Shown here piece after piece: positions 1 through 5,492 of a stretch of DNA of 5,492 bases (position 1 is its first letter; each line of letters starts with the position of its first letter). This DNA is from Phycisphaerales bacterium (lineage in GTDB: Bacteria > Planctomycetota > Phycisphaerae > Tepidisphaerales > Tepidisphaeraceae), in contig JAQGHP010000577.1 of NCBI GenBank assembly GCA_028288775.1, positions 1 through 5,492 of the forward strand. The letters run 5' to 3'. Position numbers and translations under genes: made by a program. The notes under the pieces were generated by a model. The model did not search any database. It had not been told where the DNA came from and saw nothing but the letters and a program-made list of their open reading frames with translations.

Positions 1-2679
1 ATCGTTGCGGTCTTGGAGCAAATATAGAGTCCGGCGGAAACGCTTGTCCTGTTCGCCCCGGGCCACCGGCGCGCCGCCCGCGGCGGTGTCCAGCTCGCCG
101 GTCACTTCAAGCTGCGCATCGCGAATCGCCTCGGCCTCAAGCCGGTGCGGCTGCCAGCGCCACCAGAGCTGGTTGTCGGGATCGAGCGCGGCGTTCTCCG
201 CTTGCGAACTCGACGCCTGCCGATAGGTGCTGGAGAGAACGATGAGCCGGTGCAACGCTTTCGTGCTCCATCCGCTCTTTTGGAATTCACTCGCGAGCCA
301 GTCGAGCAGTTCAGGATGCGTGGGCGGCGAGCCTCGAACGCCGAAATCGCCCGGCGTATCCACGATCCCCCTGCCCAAATGCCACTGCCACACGCGGTTC
401 ACCCAGACCCGTGCAACCAGCGGATTCTTCGCATCCGTCAGCCAATCCGCGAGCGCGGTGCGGGGCAGAAGCGTCGCCCCGCTGCTCGCCGGCCCGGCGA
501 CGGCGGGCGTCGGCCCAAAGATCGCCGGCCATCCGGGCGCGAGCCCCGGGCCGGGGCGGTGAATGTCGCCGCGGACGAGCAGATGCGCCTGCGCCTTCTT
601 CTGCTCCGCGGCGTCGTATGGCAACACCTTGTAGGCTTCTAGCGTTGTGGAATCGACCGCTGTCAGACTCAGCGGCGAATAAAACGCGAACGTCTGCGGC
701 TTATCCGCCTTCGGGTTGTGCAACGCCTCCCACTGCCTTTTCTGCTCCGGGTCGGCGAGCATCACGTTGAGCTGCTGGCCGCTGGCGAAGAAACCCTGGA
801 AGCGGAAATAATCGCGCTGGGTGATCGGGTCGAACTTGTGATTGTGGCACTGCGCGCACCCCATCGTTAGGCCAAGCAGCGAATTTGACGTCGCATTCAC
901 CACGTCCAGCAACACGTCGTTGCGCTTGAGCGCCAGATCGTCATCGTTGCTGCTGTACCGTGCCGCGGCTAGGAAGCCGGTGGCGATCAGATTCTCGTCC
1001 GTGTACGGCAGCAATTCATCCCCCGCGATCTGCTCCCTCACAAACCGATCCCACGGCTTGTCGTCGTTTACGCTCTTCACCACATAATCGCGATACCGCC
1101 AGGCGTACTTGCGAAATACGTTCGTCTCATACCCCTCGGTATCGGCCCAGCGCGCCAAGTCGAGCCAATGACGGCCCCAGCGTTCGCCATAGCGCGGACT
1201 GGCCAGCAGCCGGTCGACGAGCTTTTCATAGGCGTCTATGGAAGCATCCTTCTCGAACGCTTCAACCTCCGCCGGCGTCGGCGGAAGTCCCGTGAGATCG
1301 AGCGTGAGCCTGCGCACGAGCACACGGCGGGTCGCTTCCGCGCCCGGCCGAACGCCCCGCGCCTCCTGCCTTGCCGCGATGAACGCATCCACCGGCGTCC
1401 TCACCCACCCCGCATTTTTTACCTGCGGCACGTCCGGCCGCACGATCGGCTTGAACGCCCAATGCTCCACCTTTGCCGTCGGCGGCGGCAGCAGCGATTC
1501 GTCCCACTGCATTCCCTGATCGATCCACGCCCTCAGCACCCCCACCTGTTCGGCCGTTAGCGCCTCCCCCTTCCCCACCGGCGGCATGCGCTTGCCTTCC
1601 ACAACTCCGCTCACGAGGTGGATCAGCAGACTGTGCGCACTGTCGCCGGCTTGCGCCAGCGGCTCGCCGTTGGTCTCGCCGAGGATTTCTTCGCGCACGT
1701 CCAGCCGATAACCTGATTTCGCGTCTGAGCCCTTGTGGCAATCGAAGCAATGGGCGGAAAGTATCGGATGCACGTCGCGGCGGAAGTCCACGCGCGCCGT
1801 GGCCGCGGGCGGGAGCGGCAGGTTCTTGTACGCCGTCGGCAGATGGTACTTGGTCGCGAGATACAGGCTCGTCTGCTCGATCTCCGATTGCGTGAGTGCC
1901 CGCCCGTAAACCAGCACCTCGGCGATGTCGCCATCCCATCCCTGCGCGTTTTGCGCCCCCGAGTCCTCGCGATTGCCGACGACAAACCCGTCGAGCCCCG
2001 TCTCCGCCGACACCTTGCCACCGGTGACAGGTTGGGCGACGCCATTCAATTCGCATTGAATCGCCGACCCCAGCCCCTCGGACCGATAGGTGGCCAGGAA
2101 TGATTTTCGGATCGTCTCGACCGTGGAGGAAGTGGTCGCATTCTGATCGTTCACGGCATCCGACCAGACGAAATATGTCCCGCCAAAGGCGAACTGCTGA
2201 AGGACGAATACCGGAGACCGGTTGTCGCTTCCGCGCCGAAAGGCGAAGAGGGTCCCGCCGGAGGTGGAATTTTCAGCCGCCCTTGCGACCACAAATACGG
2301 TGCGTGGGCTGCCTGAATCGAGAAGATTGAGTTGCGTACTATGAAGGCCATCGATCCGCGACCGCGAGAACCGAACGGCGGCATGGCCGTTGATTGCATC
2401 TGCTATTAACGTGGGTTGGCGGGACGGATCGTCCTGCGAAATGTCACGGGTCGAACCCGGCGCGCCCGATCGATCCCCCCAGTGCGTGACCCGGCGGGCG
2501 CCGTCCTGCGCGCGAACCGAATTCGGATCGTCCGGCGAAATCGCGTCCGCATCGAGCCAGAGCGCAACGCCTTGCCGAACCGGGGGAGCGGATTGTTCGC
2601 TCGCGCGAGCCGGCGCATGCACGGCGAGGGCCGCAATGACGCAGATCACCACAACTGGCAGGGAACCTAATTGCTGCAT
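1..2679 (-). CDS. Secreted LamG-PSCyt1-DUF1549-DUF1553 cytochrome c-like protein (3' end cut by window)
   Basis: The frame is open for 893 codons from the ATG at 2679 to the left edge without a stop, so the C-terminus is missing. An in-frame TAA at 2698-2700 and no other start between make this start firm. Residues 1-26 form a signal peptide (VVVICVIAALAV core, probable cut ARA|SEQ), although its n-region has no Lys or Arg. Residues about 36-275 are a LamG-like jelly-roll ending in DIAEVLVYGRAL (D251). PSCyt1 follows with a haem motif CFDCH (C311, C314, H315) and a candidate axial Met in KRMPP (M365). DUF1549/PSCyt2 covers about 430-650, with LTLDLTGLPPTP (L458), RYGERWGRHWLD (R496) and a second CxxCH, CAQCH (C608, C611, H612). 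DUF1553/PSD1 starts near R740 (RTALADWLTDAKNP, then THPELLDWLASEF) and is cut by the edge. The family is typical of Planctomycetota and Verrucomicrobiota. Covalent haem and a periplasmic or surface redox role are inferred from the motifs; the substrate is unknown. I see no frameshift: both CxxCH motifs and the left-edge codons share one frame. Confidence 0.95.
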   Translation of the reverse strand, partial: MQQLGSLPVVVICVIAALAVHAPARASEQSAPPVRQGVALWLDADAISPDDPNSVRAQDGARRVTHWGDRSGAPGSTRDISQDDPSRQPTLIADAINGHAAVRFSRSRIDGLHSTQLNLLDSGSPRTVFVVARAAENSTSGGTLFAFRRGSDNRSPVFVLQQFAFGGTYFVWSDAVNDQNATTSSTVETIRKSFLATYRSEGLGSAIQCELNGVAQPVTGGKVSAETGLDGFVVGNREDSGAQNAQGWDGDIAEVLVYGRALTQSEIEQTSLYLATKYHLPTAYKNLPLPPAATARVDFRRDVHPILSAHCFDCHKGSDAKSGYRLDVREEILGETNGEPLAQAGDSAHSLLIHLVSGVVEGKRMPPVGKGEALTAEQVGVLRAWIDQGMQWDESLLPPPTAKVEHWAFKPIVRPDVPQVKNAGWVRTPVDAFIAARQEARGVRPGAEATRRVLVRRLTLDLTGLPPTPAEVEAFEKDASIDAYEKLVDRLLASPRYGERWGRHWLDLARWADTEGYETNVFRKYAWRYRDYVVKSVNDDKPWDRFVREQIAGDELLPYTDENLIATGFLAAARYSSNDDDLALKRNDVLLDVVNATSNSLLGLTMGCAQCHNHKFDPITQRDYFRFQGFFASGQQLNVMLADPEQKRQWEALHNPKADKPQTFAFYSPLSLTAVDSTTLEAYKVLPYDAAEQKKAQAHLLVRGDIHRPGPGLAPGWPAIFGPTPAVAGPASSGATLLPRTALADWLTDAKNPLVARVWVNRVWQWHLGRGIVDTPGDFGVRGSPPTHPELLDWLASEFQKSGWSTKALHRLIVLSSTYRQASSSQAENAALDPDNQLWWRWQPHRLEAEAIRDAQLEVTGELDTAAGGAPVARGEQDKRFRRTLYLLQDRND

Positions 2680-2699
2680 GAATCGCTCTCGCTCGCCTT

Positions 2700-2705
2700 A
2701 TCATA
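2700..2705 (-). promoter_or_regulatory. Possible -10 box for the cytochrome-like gene
   Basis: Read on the minus strand this is TATGAT, one base from the TATAAT consensus, about 20 nt upstream of the ATG at 2679. The hexamer 17 nt further upstream (CAACGC) does not resemble TTGACA, so only half of a sigma-70-type promoter is visible. The palindrome cluster on its upstream side separates it from the aldo/keto reductase gene, which would fit an independent transcription start. No strong Shine-Dalgarno lies before the ATG; the nearest purine-rich run is GCGAGAGCG. The call rests on one short hexamer and could be chance. Confidence 0.2.
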
Positions 2706-2746
2706 TCATGCGTATAGGCGATGCGTTGTGCGCGGGGCGTATGTGG

Positions 2747-2843
2747 CACAGCCGCCCCCGGCTGTGTTTTCTCTTTCCGCCTGCGGCGGAACCACAGCCG
2801 AGGGCAGCTGCGCCACACGGAATCACAGCCGGGGGCGGCTGTG
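2747..2843. repeat. Intergenic cluster of CACAGCCG/CGGCTGTG palindromes
   Basis: The unit CACAGCCGCCCCCGGCTGTG at 2747-2766 occurs as an exact 20-nt reverse complement at 2824-2843. Each copy is also a hairpin by itself (8-bp stem CACAGCCG/CGGCTGTG). A diverged third unit, CACAGCCGAGGGCAGCTG, lies at 2793-2810. A separate perfect hairpin sits between units 1 and 2 at 2775-2791 (TTCCGCC, TGC loop, GGCGGAA). The cluster starts 5 nt after the reductase stop codon and ends about 65 nt before the cytochrome-like start, so it fills most of the gap. It could stall or end transcription from the reductase, or protect its mRNA 3' end, but no U-tract follows any stem, so it is not a classical intrinsic terminator. 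It resembles short interspersed palindromes common between planctomycete genes; that family link is from memory. Confidence 0.8.
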
Positions 2844-2848
2844 TTGCA

Positions 2849-3766
2849 TTACACTGCCAACGGATGATCGTCCCGCACCATCGCCAGTTCCGCAGCGGCG
2901 GCGTTGGATTCCACCTGCCCTACGTCCTTGCAACCGGGGATGACGCAACTTACCGCGTCGTTTTGCATGCACCATGCCAGCGCCCACTGCGCCATGTTCA
3001 CGCCGGGTGGGACCTCGGTCTTTTGAATTTGCTCCACCTCGCGCAGGCGGGCCTGCGTTTTTTCCGGGTCGTGGGTGGAGCGGACGTCGCCTTCCTTGAA
3101 CGTGGTGCCGGGCTTGTACTTTCCGGTGAGCAGGCCGCTGGCCAGCGGTACGCGCGCCAGCACGCCCAGGTTTTGCTTCTGACATGATTGCAGCAAGCCC
3201 TGCTCGGGCCTTCGGTCCAAGCGGTTGTAAATCACCTGCACGGCCTGCGCGCCCACCTGTGACGCGCGGTCGATTTGCCACACGTTGTCGTTGGGGCTGA
3301 CGGAAATCCCAAGGTGCCGGACCTTGCCGGCCTTCACTTGTTTGTCGAGAATTTCCCACAGCCCCGGCGTCTGGAACTTCTCGTTGTCCCCTGAATGGAA
3401 TTGGTACAGGTCGATGTAATCGGTCTTGAGTGCCTTGAGCGAATCTTCAAGTTGTTTGAGCACGTCGGATGGTTCGTAGTGGACGGTGCGGTCCATGTAC
3501 TTGTGAAAGTGGTGGCCGAACTTGGTGGCGAGCACCCACTTTTCCCGGTCGCGGGCGATTGCGTTGCCGATGAACTGTTCGGAGAGATGGTCGCCATAAC
3601 ACTCGGCGGTGTCGATCAGCGTAATCCCCGTCTCCCTGCATCGGTCAAAAATCGCATCGACCTCCGCCTGCGTGAAATCCTTCCCCCACTCTCCGCCGTA
3701 CTGCCACGTCCCGATGCCGACGACGGAAACGCGAAGTCCGGTGCTGCCGAGCGTGCGATATTTCAT
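2849..3766 (-). CDS. Aldo/keto reductase family oxidoreductase
   Basis: This is a complete 305-residue protein starting MKYRTLGSTGLRVSVVGIGT, the standard aldo/keto reductase N-terminus. It should fold as a soluble (beta/alpha)8 barrel that reduces carbonyl groups with NAD(P)H in the cytosol. The full catalytic tetrad is visible: D52 (LIDTAECYGD), Y57, K82 (LATKFG) and H124 (DLYQFHS). The C-terminal cofactor-binding region is present as VIPGCKDVGQVESNAAA (about 275-291), after the barrel motif ASGLLTGKY. Length is normal for the family and there is no signal peptide. An upstream TTG at 3856 would add 30 residues, but those are only translated tandem repeat, so the ATG at 3766 is chosen; the preceding bases (CATTTCCCC) show no Shine-Dalgarno. 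The upstream AsmA-like gene ends 125 nt away on the same strand, so co-transcription is possible but is interrupted by a strong hairpin. The physiological substrate cannot be told from sequence. Confidence 0.93.
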   Translation of the reverse strand: MKYRTLGSTGLRVSVVGIGTWQYGGEWGKDFTQAEVDAIFDRCRETGITLIDTAECYGDHLSEQFIGNAIARDREKWVLATKFGHHFHKYMDRTVHYEPSDVLKQLEDSLKALKTDYIDLYQFHSGDNEKFQTPGLWEILDKQVKAGKVRHLGISVSPNDNVWQIDRASQVGAQAVQVIYNRLDRRPEQGLLQSCQKQNLGVLARVPLASGLLTGKYKPGTTFKEGDVRSTHDPEKTQARLREVEQIQKTEVPPGVNMAQWALAWCMQNDAVSCVIPGCKDVGQVESNAAAAELAMVRDDHPLAV

Positions 3767-3789
3767 GGGGAAATGAGTACCACATGGAG

Positions 3790-3807
3790 CGTGAAACGTG
3801 AAACGTG
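3790..3807. repeat. Short tandem repeat, 7-bp unit CGTGAAA
   Basis: CGTGAAACGTGAAACGTG is two full copies and four bases of a third copy of the 7-mer CGTGAAA. It lies in the leader region of the aldo/keto reductase, 24 nt before its start codon, and directly abuts the unrelated GTAGGCA array. The two arrays share their unit length but not their sequence. No palindrome or protein-binding role is evident. Confidence 0.7.
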
Positions 3808-3810
3808 GGG

Positions 3811-3895
3811 AGTAGGCAGTAGGCAGTGGGCAGTAGGCAGTAGGCAGAAAAGGCAATGCTCATTCTCTGCCTACTGCCTACTGCATTCTGCCTAC
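3811..3895. repeat. Inverted pair of GTAGGCA heptamer arrays forming a long hairpin
   Basis: On the plus strand 3812-3846 holds five consecutive 7-mers: GTAGGCA twice, GTGGGCA once, GTAGGCA twice, then a G. On the minus strand 3895-3868 holds GTAGGCA, GAATGCA and GTAGGCA twice. Arms 3819-3847 and 3867-3895 are reverse complements over 29 nt with three mismatches, separated by a 19-nt loop, so the transcript can form a long stem. The first minus-strand heptamer supplies the TAG stop of the AsmA-like gene (3892-3894). The hairpin sits between that gene and the reductase and could limit read-through or stabilise the upstream mRNA; there is no following U-tract. Similar heptamer arrays are scattered in several bacterial phyla, and origin by slippage or repeat mobility is inferred. 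Confidence 0.85.
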
Positions 3896-5492
3896 TTCTT
3901 CTTCTCATCCGTCTTAAATACCTCATCCACGGTCGTCGTGAATGTGCCGAAGGGATTGGCCTCGACCTTTGGCTGCTGGATGGTTCCCTTGATGGTAAAT
4001 TTGAACAACTCGCTGCGGGCGCCTTTGAGCAGGTCGTTGATGAACGGCACCTTGAAGCCCCCGGCGTTGTCGGTGACAAACGTCATTAGAACTTGTTTGT
4101 TCTTGAAGTCGAGGTGGCCGGTGCCGGTCATCACCATGTTGTCGCTCTTGAGTTCCACTTGTTCGAAGTTCAATCGTTGGCCGTCCACGCTGTAGCGGGC
4201 GGTGCCGGTCTTGAACGGCGTCGCGATGGGCAACGACAGGTTCGTCACCTGGAGCAGGCCCATGATGAGCGGGATGCGGTAGAGCTCTTTGCCGGTGACC
4301 AGCACGTCGCCGCGGCCGCGCCGGATCGAATTGTCCCCCCACGCGCCTTCCAGCGCGAGGCTCGCAGTGAGCTGGCCGTTGAAGTCCTTGTCCGCCGTGA
4401 GTTCCTTCACGTCGGCGTTGCGGAGCACGAGCGACAGCAGGTAGCGCGACGGAGCGTCGTCCGGGTAGCTCAGGTGGATCTGCCCGGCCATCTGCCCGCC
4501 GGCCACCGTTGCCCGCATTTTATCGATGTAGAACTCGTTGCGGTCGGCGGGTTTAATTAGGTCGGCCTTGAATCCGTCGAGCTTGCGACCGGCCATCGTC
4601 AGCTTGCTGATGTCCAGGTCTCCCTGCATCGCCGAGAGCTTCCCGTCGCGAACGGTCGCGGCCATGCGGAGCTTGCCGACGACATCCTGCAGCGGCACAC
4701 CCGCGTCGAGCGAGCAGCCATTGAGCGTGATCACGCTGGCCAAATCGATGTCCAGCGGGGCCGCGGGCACCGTGGACGGCGCGGACGCCGGGGCTGAAGC
4801 TGCGCCCGGCGCCTGCCCCGCCGCGACGGTCGAGGCAGGCGCCGTGGCAGTCGCGAGCCCGGCAGGCTTGACGATCGCCGCGCCCGTTCCGGCGCCAAGC
4901 AGCCCTTCACCGCGATAGACGAATTTCGGGAATTCGAAATCGATGGACCCGTGCAGCTTCATGGAATCGATCACGCTCAGCAGCACGGCGGGCAGCGCCG
5001 CGCGGAGTTCGTCATCGACCGCCACGTCCTTGCCCGTGAGCCGCAGGTCCCACACCGGCCGCTCGCCGGTCGAGCCGGTGCCCGACACGCTCAACATCCC
5101 CGCGCCGTGGCGGGCGGTGACCGCTTCGATGGTGACGCTCCCCTGATTGATTCGGATCGTCCCCGACTGCAATTCCAGCCGATAGGGAATCGACTTGATC
5201 GAGCAACTCAATCCTCGCGGTTTAAGCACCGCCGTGAATCCCATCGGGATGGTTCCGAGCGAATCGGCGGGAAGGGGGAAAGAGGACGCGGGGAGGAGAG
5301 GAGGCGACGCGGGGACGCGGGGACGCGGAGACGCGGGGAAAAGACCGGAGGGAGCGGTCGAAGGGCCCTGCCCCAGTGTCGTTGCGCTCGCCGCACCATT
5401 CCCATCCCCTGAGCCTTTCGCCATTCCGGCGTCGACTACTCCGTTCCCCGCGTCTCCGCGTCCCCGCGTCCCCGCGTCTGCCCCAACCTTCT
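3892..5492 (-). CDS. AsmA-like C-terminal domain protein (5' end beyond window)
   Basis: The frame is open from the right edge to the TAG at 3892-3894, 532 residues. An ATG at 5424 exists, but the frame stays open upstream of it and no Shine-Dalgarno precedes it, so the true start is probably outside the window. Counting from the first full codon (5490), residues 1-75 are low complexity from repeat DNA. Residues about 80-195 are beta-rich (SGTIRINQGSVTIEAV, VWDLRLTGKDVAV), and about 197-245 form an Ala/Pro/Thr linker. Residues about 246-515 are the AsmA-like C-terminal module: GRGDVLVTGKELYRIPLI, LLQVTNLSLPIATPF, ARYSVDGQRLNFEQVELK, NMVMTGTGHLDFK and a final FTIKGTIQQPKVEANPFG. The tail is DEKKK. 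AsmA/TamB-type proteins are usually anchored by an N-terminal helix (not visible here) and extend into the periplasm, where members act in envelope assembly or lipid transport. That role is inferred from the family. It is the first of the three same-strand genes. Confidence 0.82.
   Translation of the reverse strand, partial: KVGADAGTRGRGDAGNGVVDAGMAKGSGDGNGAASATTLGQGPSTAPSGLFPASPRPRVPASPPLLPASSFPLPADSLGTIPMGFTAVLKPRGLSCSIKSIPYRLELQSGTIRINQGSVTIEAVTARHGAGMLSVSGTGSTGERPVWDLRLTGKDVAVDDELRAALPAVLLSVIDSMKLHGSIDFEFPKFVYRGEGLLGAGTGAAIVKPAGLATATAPASTVAAGQAPGAASAPASAPSTVPAAPLDIDLASVITLNGCSLDAGVPLQDVVGKLRMAATVRDGKLSAMQGDLDISKLTMAGRKLDGFKADLIKPADRNEFYIDKMRATVAGGQMAGQIHLSYPDDAPSRYLLSLVLRNADVKELTADKDFNGQLTASLALEGAWGDNSIRRGRGDVLVTGKELYRIPLIMGLLQVTNLSLPIATPFKTGTARYSVDGQRLNFEQVELKSDNMVMTGTGHLDFKNKQVLMTFVTDNAGGFKVPFINDLLKGARSELFKFTIKGTIQQPKVEANPFGTFTTTVDEVFKTDEKKK
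5306..5478. repeat. Perfect 35-nt inverted repeat built from an 8-bp unit (GACGCGGG)
   Basis: Arm 1 (5306-5340) reads as four consecutive 8-mers, GACGCGGG, GACGCGGG, GACGCGGA and GACGCGGG, then GAA. Arm 2 (5444-5478) is its exact reverse complement over all 35 nt, including the single variant A, so the two arms share one origin rather than having arisen separately. The spacer is 103 nt. A further partial copy (AGGACGCGGGGA) lies at 5283-5294. Both arms are inside the open frame of the AsmA-like gene; read on the minus strand they encode DAGTRGRGDAGN (arm 2) and FPASPRPRVPAS (arm 1). The unit has no stop codon in these frames, so the insertion is tolerated as a linker if this stretch is really translated. 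Confidence 0.88.

Noticed and set aside
145..642. 165-codon plus-strand frame
   Set aside because: It is antisense to the DUF1553 region, whose conserved motifs lie on the minus strand; the composition is that of a GC-rich shadow.
1262..2056. 264-codon minus-strand frame overlapping the cytochrome gene
   Set aside because: It is rich in Arg, Gly and Ala and is out of frame with the PSCyt1 and DUF1549 motifs, which are continuous in another frame. It is a high-GC shadow.
2775..2791. Rho-independent terminator after the reductase
   Set aside because: The 7-bp stem is perfect, but no run of U follows it on either strand (minus strand continues AGAGAAAAC), so it is kept only as part of the palindrome cluster.
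2671..2943. 90-codon plus-strand frame containing VAQPPPAVF
   Set aside because: It is translated palindromic repeat. Such frames are common false genes wherever this repeat occurs.
2390..3187. 265-codon plus-strand frame
   Set aside because: It runs antisense across the cytochrome start, the palindrome cluster and the reductase end, and has no recognisable domain. The opposite strand has clear families there.
3767..3856. 30-residue N-terminal extension of the aldo/keto reductase from a TTG at 3856
   Set aside because: The extension (MPFLPTAYCPLPTAYS...) is translated GTAGGCA/CGTGAAA tandem repeat. The family's N-terminus begins exactly at MKYRTLG from the ATG at 3766.
3811..3895. Possible CRISPR array
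   Set aside because: The units are 7 bp with no spacers and arranged as an inverted pair, unlike 23-37 bp direct repeats with unique spacers; no cas gene is present.
3395..4195. 266-codon plus-strand frame
   Set aside because: It is antisense to the reductase and AsmA-like genes and includes translated heptamer repeat (VGSRQWAVGSRQ); no family is recognisable.

Overview
The window is GC-rich and compact, and all three of its protein genes lie on the minus strand. The organism is most likely a member of the Planctomycetota or a close PVC relative such as Verrucomicrobiota. The evidence is a large secreted protein with the LamG / PSCyt1 / DUF1549 / DUF1553 domain order, a family strongly expanded in those phyla. 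An AsmA-like protein of a type I associate with planctomycete genomes, and short palindromic and tandem repeats packed into the gaps, fit the same origin. No species can be named from the sequence alone.

Layout in the direction of transcription (right to left): (1) 5492-3892, the C-terminal part of an AsmA-like envelope protein whose N-terminus lies beyond the right edge. Its 5' visible part carries a perfect 35-nt inverted repeat made of an 8-bp tandem unit. (2) 3891-3767, an intergenic gap filled almost entirely by two families of 7-bp tandem repeats; one of them forms a long hairpin that begins at the AsmA-like stop codon. (3) 3766-2849, a complete aldo/keto reductase with an intact catalytic tetrad. 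(4) 2848-2680, a gap holding a cluster of palindromes built on CACAGCCG/CGGCTGTG, followed by a weak -10-like box. (5) 2679-1, a secreted c-type-cytochrome-like protein of at least 893 residues whose C-terminus runs off the left edge.

The genes do not form an obvious pathway. The cytochrome/LamG protein belongs to a family usually placed in extracytoplasmic redox or polysaccharide-related modules, often next to a DUF1501 gene; that neighbour would lie left of the window if present. The aldo/keto reductase is probably a cytosolic NAD(P)H-dependent oxidoreductase, and the AsmA-like protein probably works in envelope or lipid homeostasis. I see no RNA genes, transposase, CRISPR array, phage gene or defence system, and no clear new multi-gene system. 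The most notable signal is the repeats: three tandem families with 7- or 8-bp units, two of them arranged as inverted pairs, plus the separate palindrome cluster.
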